NCBI GenBank assembly: GCA_030690025.1
Contig: JAUYDJ010000096.1
Coordinates: 1 to 14,031 of the forward strand
Reading direction: 5' to 3'
Source: Chloroflexota bacterium
GTDB taxonomy: Bacteria > Chloroflexota > Dehalococcoidia > Dehalococcoidales > JAUYDJ01
Length of the DNA: 14,031 nt
The translations under genes and the position numbers were made by a program. A model generated the notes under the pieces. The model searched no databases. It had not been told where the DNA came from and saw only the letters and a program-made list of their open reading frames with translations. Each line of letters begins with the position of its first letter. Within the stretch, counting starts at the first letter, position 1. This document shows, in pieces, positions 1 to 4,999 of this stretch.

Positions 1-1
1 C

Positions 2-169
2 CCCAAAAGTCGTCCGACCAAAGTGCTGGCCGAGCAACTGCCCCTCCTCGGGCAAAAATCGCCGCTCATCGAGGAGTTGGCGAAGCTGGATATCGACTCT
101 TTAAGCCCGCTGGAAGCGCTCACCAGGCTCTACGAGTTGCAGAAGAAAGCCAGGGAAGAGTCCCGGTAA
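2..169 (+). CDS. mutS: DNA mismatch repair protein MutS, C-terminal end (partial)
   Basis: The reading frame is open from the left edge and ends at a TAA at 167-169, giving the last 55 residues of a protein that starts outside the window. The tail contains LAKLDIDSLSPLEALTRLYELQ, which resembles the extreme C-terminus of bacterial MutS, where a leucine-rich I(D/N)xLTPLEALxxLxxL helix forms the dimer or tetramer contact. MutS recognises mismatched bases and starts methyl-independent or MutL-dependent repair in the cytoplasm. Nothing of the ATPase or mismatch-binding domains is visible here, so the call rests on this short segment alone. The next gene is on the same strand but appears to have its own promoter. 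Confidence 0.75.
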   Translation, partial: PKSRPTKVLAEQLPLLGQKSPLIEELAKLDIDSLSPLEALTRLYELQKKAREESR

Positions 170-174
170 GAAGT

Positions 175-204
175 TTGTCAGGTATTGATTACAGGTGTTA
201 CAAT
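175..204 (+). promoter_or_regulatory. Candidate sigma-70 type promoter of the alpha/beta hydrolase gene
   Basis: TTGTCA (175-180) and TACAAT (199-204) are separated by 18 bases. Each matches the -35 and -10 consensus at five of six positions. Transcription would start near 211, downstream of the TTG codon at 185, which argues against that TTG as the gene start. A near-perfect inverted repeat, GGTGTTA (194-200) and TGACACC (214-220), overlaps the -10 box and could be an operator. This is inference from sequence only. Confidence 0.45.
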
Positions 205-247
205 TAATAGGTTTGACACCCGACTGGCTAAGAAAGGTGGGGCGGCT

Positions 248-1054
248 GTGCCCGGGGAAGGATGGAGGATGAATAGCTTACACCAGAAACAGATGAAGGT
301 CGGGGGGCTGGATGTCCACTATGTTCAAGCTGGGCATGGCGACCCGCTAATTGTGATTCACGGCGGCGCTAACGGTGCCGGGGCATGGAAGAAGAATGTG
401 GCCGAGCTGGCCAAGAAATATACCGTGTACCTCCCTGACCTGCCTGGGTTCGGGCAGAGCCAGGAGATGGACGGCGATTACTACATCCCGGAGCTGGTGG
501 AGTTCGTCGAGGGTTTTTCCAATGAGCTGGGACTGAAGAAGTTTTACCTGATGGGGCATTCCATGGGCGGTGCCGTGGCGGTAAGCTACGCCTTGAAATT
601 CCCCGGGAAAGTGCTGAAGCTGGTGCTGGTAAGCAGCATGTGTATCGGCAAGGAGATTGCCCTGTGGGTGAGGCTGTTCTCCTCCCCGGTGCTGAGCTAT
701 TCTATCGGCAGGATTATTATTCACCTGTTCCGCGCCGTGAAGTGGGTGTCCGACCGGATAATATCCGGGATTGAGATTGCCCTGCCCTTTTCCCGGACGA
801 GCATCCGTATTGGTACCGCGGCTACTACGTTCCACCAGCAGACCATGGTGCTGGCGCCGCGGCTCTGTGAAATCACCGCGCCTACGCTGGTGGTGTGGGG
901 CGCCAGGGACCCCATTGTGCCGGCCATGCATGCCTGGATGGCCGGGGCGTTGATTCCCGAGTGCGAGGTAAAGGTCTTTGAGGACTGCGGTCACAGCGTC
1001 TACCGCCAGAAAGTTGACGAGTTTTCCGATTTAGTTAACGGCTTCTTAGGCTAG
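248..1054 (+). CDS. Alpha/beta hydrolase fold protein
   Basis: This is a soluble serine hydrolase of the alpha/beta fold superfamily; the substrate cannot be told from sequence. With the GTG start at 248 it is 268 residues long. The nucleophile elbow is GHSMGG (Ser105), the acidic residue is Asp221 in GARDP and the catalytic histidine is His249 in CGHS. The oxyanion-hole motif VIHGG lies near residue 37. Between about 132 and 205 there is a helical lid region rich in hydrophobic residues. The start is uncertain: a TTG at 185 would lengthen it by 21 residues but lies upstream of the predicted transcription start. The ATG at 269 has GGAGG directly against it, too close for normal initiation. 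GTG 248 has AGGTGG about 7 bases upstream. A strong hairpin terminator follows 25 bases after the stop. No signal peptide is visible, so it is probably cytoplasmic. Confidence 0.85.
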   Translation: MPGEGWRMNSLHQKQMKVGGLDVHYVQAGHGDPLIVIHGGANGAGAWKKNVAELAKKYTVYLPDLPGFGQSQEMDGDYYIPELVEFVEGFSNELGLKKFYLMGHSMGGAVAVSYALKFPGKVLKLVLVSSMCIGKEIALWVRLFSSPVLSYSIGRIIIHLFRAVKWVSDRIISGIEIALPFSRTSIRIGTAATTFHQQTMVLAPRLCEITAPTLVVWGARDPIVPAMHAWMAGALIPECEVKVFEDCGHSVYRQKVDEFSDLVNGFLG

Positions 1055-1078
1055 GGGACTGGCGACCCCATCCCCTCC

Positions 1079-1113
1079 ATCCCCTTCTCCTTCACAGGGA
1101 GAAGGGGATTTTT
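1079..1113 (+). terminator. Intrinsic terminator after the hydrolase, related to the intergenic repeat family
   Basis: A perfect 12-base stem, ATCCCCTTCTCC (1079-1090) paired with GGAGAAGGGGAT (1098-1109), encloses a 7-base loop and runs into TTTTT. This is the standard form of a rho-independent terminator and sits 25 bases after the hydrolase stop codon. The stem sequence is nearly the same as one arm of the palindromic elements at 3228-3296, 8816-8960 and 13088-13212, and it is preceded by a remnant GCGACCCCATCCCCT (from 1067) that resembles their terminal repeat. Confidence 0.7.
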
Positions 1114-1150
1114 GGTTTTGGGAAAGATTACAGCTTAGGGAGTACTAATG

Positions 1151-1179
1151 TTGTTTGACGAAGTGTTTTATATTATAGT
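1151..1179 (+). promoter_or_regulatory. Weak candidate promoter of the PRTase-SLOG unit
   Basis: TTGTTT (1151-1156) and TATAGT (1174-1179) are spaced by 17 bases in an AT-rich stretch just ahead of the unit. The -35 match is poor (three of six). Transcription would start near 1186, and a GAGG Shine-Dalgarno sequence at 1195-1198 stands 7 bases before the GTG start at 1206. Confidence 0.3.
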
Positions 1180-1205
1180 TAATTGAGGAAATTTGAGGAT
1201 AGCAA

Positions 1206-1808
1206 GTGGTCAGTATAAAACCTATAAAGCTTTTTGGAAATTGGTCTCAAGGGTTCGCTCTTGATTTACACACTGTGAGCAGCGAGTTCTTGGGATACGA
1301 CGAATACGGACATGAAATGTTCGATACAAAAAGAAGCGAAATAGGCGAGTTGCTGTATAAACTCAAATACGGGGCAGACAAGTCTGGCATGAATGAAATT
1401 TTGGACACGGTAGTTAGTTTTCTCAGAGATACATGGAAAATCACTGGAATCCTGGATTGCGTAATACCCGTGCCACCTTCAAAGGCAGATAGAGATTTTC
1501 AGCCTGTCATAGAAATAGCTGCGGGCATAAGCTTGAAGTTGGGAATCCCAGTATACAAAGATGCTTTGAAGAAGATTAAAGTGACGTCTCAGTTCAAAAA
1601 TGTATTCGAATATGAAGAAAGACTCAAACTATTGAGTAATGTGTTTACCGTCACAAGTGCGTTAACTAGTGGAAAGAATATTTTACTTTTTGATGACTTA
1701 TACGGGTCTGGGGCTACTGTTCACACTATAACTCGCGTTTTATGTGAGCAAGGTAAGGCAAGAGGGGTGTACGTGTTGGCGTTAACTAAGACAAGGAGCA
1801 AATCGTGA
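1206..1808 (+). CDS. ComF-like phosphoribosyltransferase without zinc ribbon
   Basis: This 200-residue protein belongs to the type I phosphoribosyltransferase fold. The PRPP-binding loop is FDDLYGSGAT (residues 162-171), matching the (V/I)DDxxxTGAT pattern. The segment IPVPPSK (87-93), followed by a predicted helix and LGIPVYKDALKKIK (112-125), follows the order of ComF proteins. So does an N-terminal LYKLKYG (50-56). The cysteine-rich zinc ribbon that opens classical ComF is absent, and ALDLHT (18-23) takes up the N-terminal region instead. PRTases of this type move a ribose-5-phosphate group between PRPP and a base; which base is unknown. The GTG start has a well-spaced GAGG at 1195-1198. 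The stop TGA overlaps the GTG start of the next gene (GTGA, 1805-1808), so the two are probably translated together. Base composition is clearly AT-richer than the genes on either side, which suggests transfer. Confidence 0.75.
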   Translation: MVSIKPIKLFGNWSQGFALDLHTVSSEFLGYDEYGHEMFDTKRSEIGELLYKLKYGADKSGMNEILDTVVSFLRDTWKITGILDCVIPVPPSKADRDFQPVIEIAAGISLKLGIPVYKDALKKIKVTSQFKNVFEYEERLKLLSNVFTVTSALTSGKNILLFDDLYGSGATVHTITRVLCEQGKARGVYVLALTKTRSKS

Positions 1809-2404
1809 AAAAAGTCTTTATAGGCGGTTCACGAAGGATATCTAGGCTGAACAAAGATATCAAGAGTAAATTGGATCAAGTTATTCGGAAAGGATACACA
1901 GTGCTTATTGGGGATGCAAACGGGACAGATAAAGCTGTGCAGAGTTATCTAGCTAGTAAGAACTATGCGAATGTTCTTGTGTTCTGTATGGCGGATAGAT
2001 GCAGGAATAACATTGGTGACTGGCGAACTAGAGGCATAGAAGTATCTCATAACAACAGAGATTTTTATTATTACGCTACGAAAGACCTGGAAATGGAAAA
2101 GGAAGCGGACTATGGATTTATGATATGGGATGCCAAAAGCAAGGGCACACTCAATAATATCGTGAACCTCCTAAAAGAGGGCAAAAAGACCTTGATTTAC
2201 TTTTCTCCAGAAAAGAGCTTTTATACGCTAGATACTTTTGTTGATTTGGTGGAGATTCTGGCTAAATGTGACCCAAAGTCTGTAGAGGAACTCAAAGAGA
2301 AACTGGGCTTGTCACAATTATTGCCTTTGCCTGACAGTCTTGTTGAATCTACACAGTTAAGATTGCAGTTGGTGGCAAAAGATACAGAGTATCATGGGCA
2401 TTGA
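1805..2404 (+). CDS. SLOG-superfamily (YspA/DUF2493-like) Rossmann protein
   Basis: This 199-residue protein looks like a member of the SLOG superfamily (YspA, DprA and LOG relatives), which bind or cleave nucleotides. Visible landmarks are an N-terminal GGSR (7-10) after the first beta strand and GDANGTDKAV (36-45), which matches the GDAxGAD pattern of DUF2493/YspA proteins. Near 85-116, RDFYYYATKDLEMEKEADYG leads into a FMIWDAKSKGT block (105-115), which matches the (R)Nxxm...AD..i.FWdgxSxGT block of the same family. The last 50 residues are helical and unassigned. The gene overlaps the upstream PRTase by 4 bases, so the pair is likely one transcript and perhaps one pathway or complex. It ends 28 bases before the end of the convergent lipoprotein gene. 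A nucleoside-deoxyribosyltransferase-like activity is an alternative reading. The function is unknown; the fold call is moderately sure. Confidence 0.65.
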   Translation: MKKVFIGGSRRISRLNKDIKSKLDQVIRKGYTVLIGDANGTDKAVQSYLASKNYANVLVFCMADRCRNNIGDWRTRGIEVSHNNRDFYYYATKDLEMEKEADYGFMIWDAKSKGTLNNIVNLLKEGKKTLIYFSPEKSFYTLDTFVDLVEILAKCDPKSVEELKEKLGLSQLLPLPDSLVESTQLRLQLVAKDTEYHGH

Positions 2405-2432
2405 AACTGAAAAGAGTCGCCCTATCTCCACA

Positions 2433-3158
2433 TTACTTGAAAATATCGGCCATGTAGGTGATGAAGAACACGTCCCCGGATTTGAGCGCGTTCACCGCGC
2501 CGTATAAGGCGCTCTTATGGAGGACGTTCTTTTCGTAGGTGTACACATTGACTTTCCAGTTGGCCATTGCGCCTCTGGCTATGGCTTCTGCGCTGCTATA
2601 CCCTGCCGCCCACAAGACCTCATGCCATGAGACATATTCAGGGTTTTCCATACGCGCGTTGGCTCTCATAGTCTGGTTATTGTTTCTTGCCCACCCGTAA
2701 AGGTTTTCACCCCAGTTCAGAGCAGGCACCCCGCTATTTGCTCTTTCCCGATTTATCAGGTTGAAAATGGCCTGTTCGATGTCCTTTTCATTGATTACCG
2801 CTGTTCCGGTTATAGCCGCGTCGTACTGCTTTTTGAGTTCGGTATATTTTGCGCCCGATTCATTGAGCTGTGCCTGCACCGCCGCTATTTCGGCCGCCTT
2901 AGCATCATACTGTTTTTGCAGCTCGGCGTATTTTTTGTTCAACTCTTCATAGCGTGTTTGCGCTTCGCTAGGTCCGGACATTTGCGCCCGCAGTGACGCG
3001 AGTTCGCTCTTAGCTGCATTGAGCTCGCTCTTGGTGGCGCTCAGCTCGCTGCTTAGCGCTTCATACTGTTGCGGCGATACGCCTCCGCCGCAGGAAACAA
3101 CGCCCAGAAGTGTCACGATGGACAGGGATACTGCTATGATGGCTTTGCCTATCTTCAT
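2433..3158 (-). CDS. Lipoprotein with periplasmic/extracytoplasmic coiled coil and CAP/SCP domain
   Basis: The 241-residue product starts with a lipoprotein signal peptide: MKIGK, a hydrophobic core, and the lipobox VVSC with Cys23 as the lipidated residue. Residues about 28-115 are a coiled coil built from repeats such as ELSATKSELNAAKSEL and YAELQKQYDAKAAEI. From about 124 to the end lies a CAP (SCP/PR1, cysteine-rich secretory protein type) domain. It opens with a helix containing LINRERANSGVPALNW (134-149), and WHE (178-180) and His214 are candidate members of the usual His/Glu cleft. CAP proteins act outside the cytoplasm; their biochemical role in bacteria is mostly undetermined. The ATG has AGGAAG a few bases upstream. 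The gene converges on the SLOG gene with only 28 bases between stops. The coiled coil probably acts as a spacer holding the CAP domain away from the membrane (inference). Confidence 0.8.
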   Translation of the reverse strand: MKIGKAIIAVSLSIVTLLGVVSCGGGVSPQQYEALSSELSATKSELNAAKSELASLRAQMSGPSEAQTRYEELNKKYAELQKQYDAKAAEIAAVQAQLNESGAKYTELKKQYDAAITGTAVINEKDIEQAIFNLINRERANSGVPALNWGENLYGWARNNNQTMRANARMENPEYVSWHEVLWAAGYSSAEAIARGAMANWKVNVYTYEKNVLHKSALYGAVNALKSGDVFFITYMADIFK

Positions 3159-3194
3159 ATCTTCCTGCCTCTTTCTCTAAACGCTTTACTGTCA

Positions 3195-3227
3195 ATTATA
3201 ACGCAAAACCTGCCGGAATATTTCGGC
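3195..3227 (-). promoter_or_regulatory. Candidate promoter of the CAP lipoprotein with an overlapping palindrome
   Basis: On the minus strand a perfect TATAAT lies at 3200-3195, which puts transcription start about 30 bases before the ATG. No good -35 hexamer lies 17 bases upstream. That position is instead occupied by GCCGGAATATTTCGGC (3212-3227), a 16-base palindrome with only the fifth pair imperfect. A promoter with a good -10, a poor -35 and a palindrome over the -35 would fit activator or repressor control, but this is speculative. Confidence 0.35.
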
Positions 3228-3296
3228 GAATCCCCCCTTAACCCTGCAAAAAATAAATCCCCCTCTCTTTCGACAAGGAGAAGGGGATGTGAGGTC
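3228..3296. repeat. Short member of the intergenic TGACC-type palindromic repeat family
   Basis: The stretch runs from GAATCCCCCCTTAACCC to GGGGATGTGAGGTCA. Read on the minus strand its right end is TGACCTCACATCCCCTTCTCC, close to the end of the 126-base copy at 4808-4933. The left end CCCCCCTTAACCC resembles the inner part of the same terminal repeat. The copy is about half length and lacks the central GAGAGGGGGC hairpin in its complete form. Confidence 0.55.
3247..3288 (-). terminator. Intrinsic terminator of the PK_C-FAH operon
   Basis: On the minus strand, 20 bases after the FAH-family stop codon, ATCCCCTTCTC (3288-3278) can pair with GAGAGGGGGAT (3267-3257). The 11-base stem has one G-U pair and a 10-base loop. 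It is followed at once by a T-rich run, TTTATTTTTT (3256-3247). The stem is part of the repeat element at 3228-3296, so the element seems to serve as the terminator. Confidence 0.65.
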
Positions 3297-3307
3297 ACAA
3301 TAAGGCG

Positions 3308-4066
3308 CTAACCTTTAATAACGTAGTTCCGCAGCGTGCCGATGGGGGCAATCTTTATCTCGATGGTATCGCCGGGGAGCATGCGGCTGATGCCGCTGGG
3401 CGTGCCGGTGGCAATAATGTCCCCCGGCAGCAGGGTCATCACGTTGGTGATAAAGTTTATGAGCACCGGGACGCCAAAGAGGAGGTCGCTGGTGTTGGCC
3501 CGCTGCTGGCGCACCCCGTTCAGGAAGGTCTCCACCCAGACATTGCCCGGGTCAAGGTCGGTCTCGATACACGGCCCAACCGGGGCAAAGGTATCAAAGC
3601 CCTTGGCACGTGTCCACTGCTTGTCCTTAGCCTGGTGGTCGCGGGCGGTGACATCGTTCACACAGGTGTAGCCCAGCACATAGCTAAGGGCCTCTTTTTG
3701 CGATACGTGGGACGCCCGCTTCTTTATTACCACGCCCAGCTCGCACTCGTAGTCGATGTGGGTGGAGGAGGGGGGATAGATAATCTTATCCTCCGGGCCG
3801 ATGACGGCGGTGGACGGCTTGATAAATAAAAGCGGGGTTTCCGGCTGGTGAGATTTGGTCTCCTCGATGTGGCTGCGGTAGTTAAGCCCCAGGCAGACTA
3901 TCTTGGACGGCTGGCACGGGGCCAGCAGCCTGACCTCCCGGAGTGAGTACTCGTGGCCGGTGGGGGTTAGGGCACGGAAGGGGGTGCCCGCCATCTCCCT
4001 GACTGACTCTCCCTCCAATATGCCGTACCTTATCTTGCGGTTTACCGCAAAACGAACAATCTTCAT
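3308..4066 (-). CDS. Fumarylacetoacetate hydrolase family protein
   Basis: A 252-residue enzyme of the FAH superfamily, whose members cleave or decarboxylate 2-oxo/4-oxo acids with a bound divalent metal. The N-terminal lobe (1-50) resembles the small domain of the HpcE/YcgM group. The core begins with KIVCLGLNYRSH (55-66). The metal ligands are expected to be Glu107 and Glu109 in DYECELG and Asp138 in VNDVTARD. Further conserved blocks are RAKGFDTFAPVGP (153-165) and GDIIATGTPSGIS (215-227). Substrate could be a hydroxyhepta-dienedioate, acylpyruvate or similar oxo acid; the sequence does not decide. The ATG is preceded by AGGGAGA at good spacing. It lies 10 bases downstream of the pyruvate-kinase-C-like gene and is followed by an intrinsic terminator, so the two form an operon. 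Confidence 0.9.
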   Translation of the reverse strand: MKIVRFAVNRKIRYGILEGESVREMAGTPFRALTPTGHEYSLREVRLLAPCQPSKIVCLGLNYRSHIEETKSHQPETPLLFIKPSTAVIGPEDKIIYPPSSTHIDYECELGVVIKKRASHVSQKEALSYVLGYTCVNDVTARDHQAKDKQWTRAKGFDTFAPVGPCIETDLDPGNVWVETFLNGVRQQRANTSDLLFGVPVLINFITNVMTLLPGDIIATGTPSGISRMLPGDTIEIKIAPIGTLRNYVIKG

Positions 4067-4076
4067 CTTCGTCTCC

Positions 4077-4640
4077 CTAAAAATGTGGTTTGCACAAAAT
4101 CTCCTTCACTTTGAGGTCGAAGAAGCGATGGGTGTTTACCGGCCGCACTACGATGGCGGTGTTGGTGCCGCTGTGCCGCCCGGCAATGGCGATAACGTCC
4201 TCTTTGGTATTTACCAGGCCGGCATCGGCGGCCATCATGACGATTTCAACGGCCACCTTCATGCCGTCGCCAAAAAGGCGCAGCGTGTTGGCGATGATTT
4301 CCAGGGTAAGGTACATGTTGAACTTGACCCGCGCCGCCCGGTCCACGCCGGCAAAGGCGTGCGTGGCCGTCAGGACGGTGCCGTGCTTGCTCTCAATCAG
4401 CTTGCGGTTTTCCTCGGTGAAGGACTGGGTATCCGGCTCGTCAAAGCCGGTAGCGTGACTGACCGCAATTACCCGGATGCCCTTGAGTACATCCAGCGCC
4501 TTGAGGGCGGTGGCGCCGCTGGTGGAGGCAATCAGCACGGTCTTGATACCCGCCTCATCGGCGCGCTGCTTGACGATACGCAGCACCTCGTCAATATAGT
4601 TACGCTCGGGGTCTTCAAAATAGACAGTCTTTAGTTCCAT
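4077..4640 (-). CDS. Stand-alone pyruvate kinase C-terminal (alpha/beta) domain protein
   Basis: This 187-residue protein resembles only the C-terminal domain of pyruvate kinase (PK_C), the domain that binds effectors in the full enzyme. Visible blocks are VLIASTSGATALKAL (35-49), IRVIAVSHATGF (55-66), a central helical part with RVKFNMYLTLEIIANTLRLF (104-123) and GRHSGTNTAIVVRP (154-167). The barrel and active-site residues of pyruvate kinase are missing, so it is not a pyruvate kinase. Free-standing PK_C proteins are known in archaea and some bacteria without an assigned role. The ATG has a good AAAGGAGA upstream. It is the first gene of a two-gene operon with the FAH-family enzyme, so a link to oxo-acid metabolism is possible but unproved. 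Confidence 0.8.
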   Translation of the reverse strand: MELKTVYFEDPERNYIDEVLRIVKQRADEAGIKTVLIASTSGATALKALDVLKGIRVIAVSHATGFDEPDTQSFTEENRKLIESKHGTVLTATHAFAGVDRAARVKFNMYLTLEIIANTLRLFGDGMKVAVEIVMMAADAGLVNTKEDVIAIAGRHSGTNTAIVVRPVNTHRFFDLKVKEILCKPHF

Positions 4641-4665
4641 ATTTAAGGTCTCCTTTCTATAGCAA

Positions 4666-4685
4666 CTCTGGACATTTTACCAGAG
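4666..4685 (-). promoter_or_regulatory. Operator-like inverted repeat around a -10-like box, PK_C operon
   Basis: CTCTGG (4666-4671) and CCAGAG (4680-4685) form a perfect 6-base inverted repeat with an 8-base centre. On the minus strand the centre contains TAAAAT (4679-4674), a five-of-six match to a -10 box about 33 bases ahead of the PK_C ATG. A repressor bound here would block that promoter. No clear -35 hexamer was found, so the promoter call is weak. Confidence 0.35.
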
Positions 4686-4807
4686 ACGGCGGTTCTTGGC
4701 TAGGTTTACAGCCAACGGGTCCCTTTGCATTTGGTTGCTCGGCCTTCTCATAATGTGGTGCCGTTTGCACCTGGTACTTGTTCTGGCAATTTCTTGATCT
4801 TGATGCG

Positions 4808-4933
4808 TGACCTCTCCCCTTAATCCCCTCTCCTCAAGAGGAAAGGGGGAAGATATTTTGAGAGAGGGGGCGAAGCCCCCTCTCTCTTACTTTCCCCCCC
4901 TTCCCTATTAGGGAAGGGGCAGGGGATAGGTCA
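4808..4933. repeat. MITE-like palindromic element, full copy (126 bases)
   Basis: The ends are TGACCTCTCCCC (4808-4819) and GGGGATAGGTCA (4922-4933), inverted repeats that agree at 11 of 12 bases. In the middle stands a perfect 12-base stem, GAGAGAGGGGGC (4860-4871) and GCCCCCTCTCTC (4875-4886), with a GAA loop. Each arm carries a smaller hairpin, the clearer being CCCCTTCCC/GGGAAGGGG near 4901-4919. No coding capacity is present. It could fold into a large cruciform or, in RNA, a multi-hairpin structure. I could not find a clear target-site duplication. Confidence 0.65.
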
Positions 4934-4999
4934 AACATAAATGAAATGACACCAAATGTAAATAATGTCACAGCCAACTAACAGGACATAAAGATTGAC

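Larger units (their letters stand above)
4641..4999. other. Divergent intergenic region between the PK_C operon and lysA
   Basis: No gene is seen in these 359 bases. They hold the leader and operator-like repeat of the minus-strand operon (4666-4685), small hairpins TTGGCT/AGCCAA (4696-4715) and GGTGC/GCACC (4757-4771), and one full palindromic element (4808-4933). An 8-base inverted pair, CATTTGGT (4728-4735) and ACCAAATG (4951-4958), flanks that element. I found no convincing promoter for lysA in 4934-4999. Confidence 0.6.

Noticed and set aside
347..994. A 215-residue open frame opposite the alpha/beta hydrolase
   Set aside because: Low-complexity His/Gln/Arg-rich product typical of an antisense shadow; the hydrolase catalytic residues are on the plus strand.
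1155..1176. TTGACG (1155-1160) with TATTAT (1171-1176) as a promoter for the PRTase gene
   Set aside because: The spacing is only 10 bases, too short for sigma-70.
3903..4634. A 243-residue open frame on the plus strand
   Set aside because: It lies opposite the PK_C and FAH genes, has no recognisable motifs and both minus-strand proteins show clear family features.
4808..4933. CRISPR-like or tRNA-like structure in the palindromic element
   Set aside because: There is no direct repeat-spacer order and no cloverleaf; the symmetry is that of one inverted repeat with nested hairpins.
4800..4940. Target-site duplications around the palindromic elements
   Set aside because: I compared the flanks of the three long copies and saw no convincing short direct repeats, so mobility is not proved.
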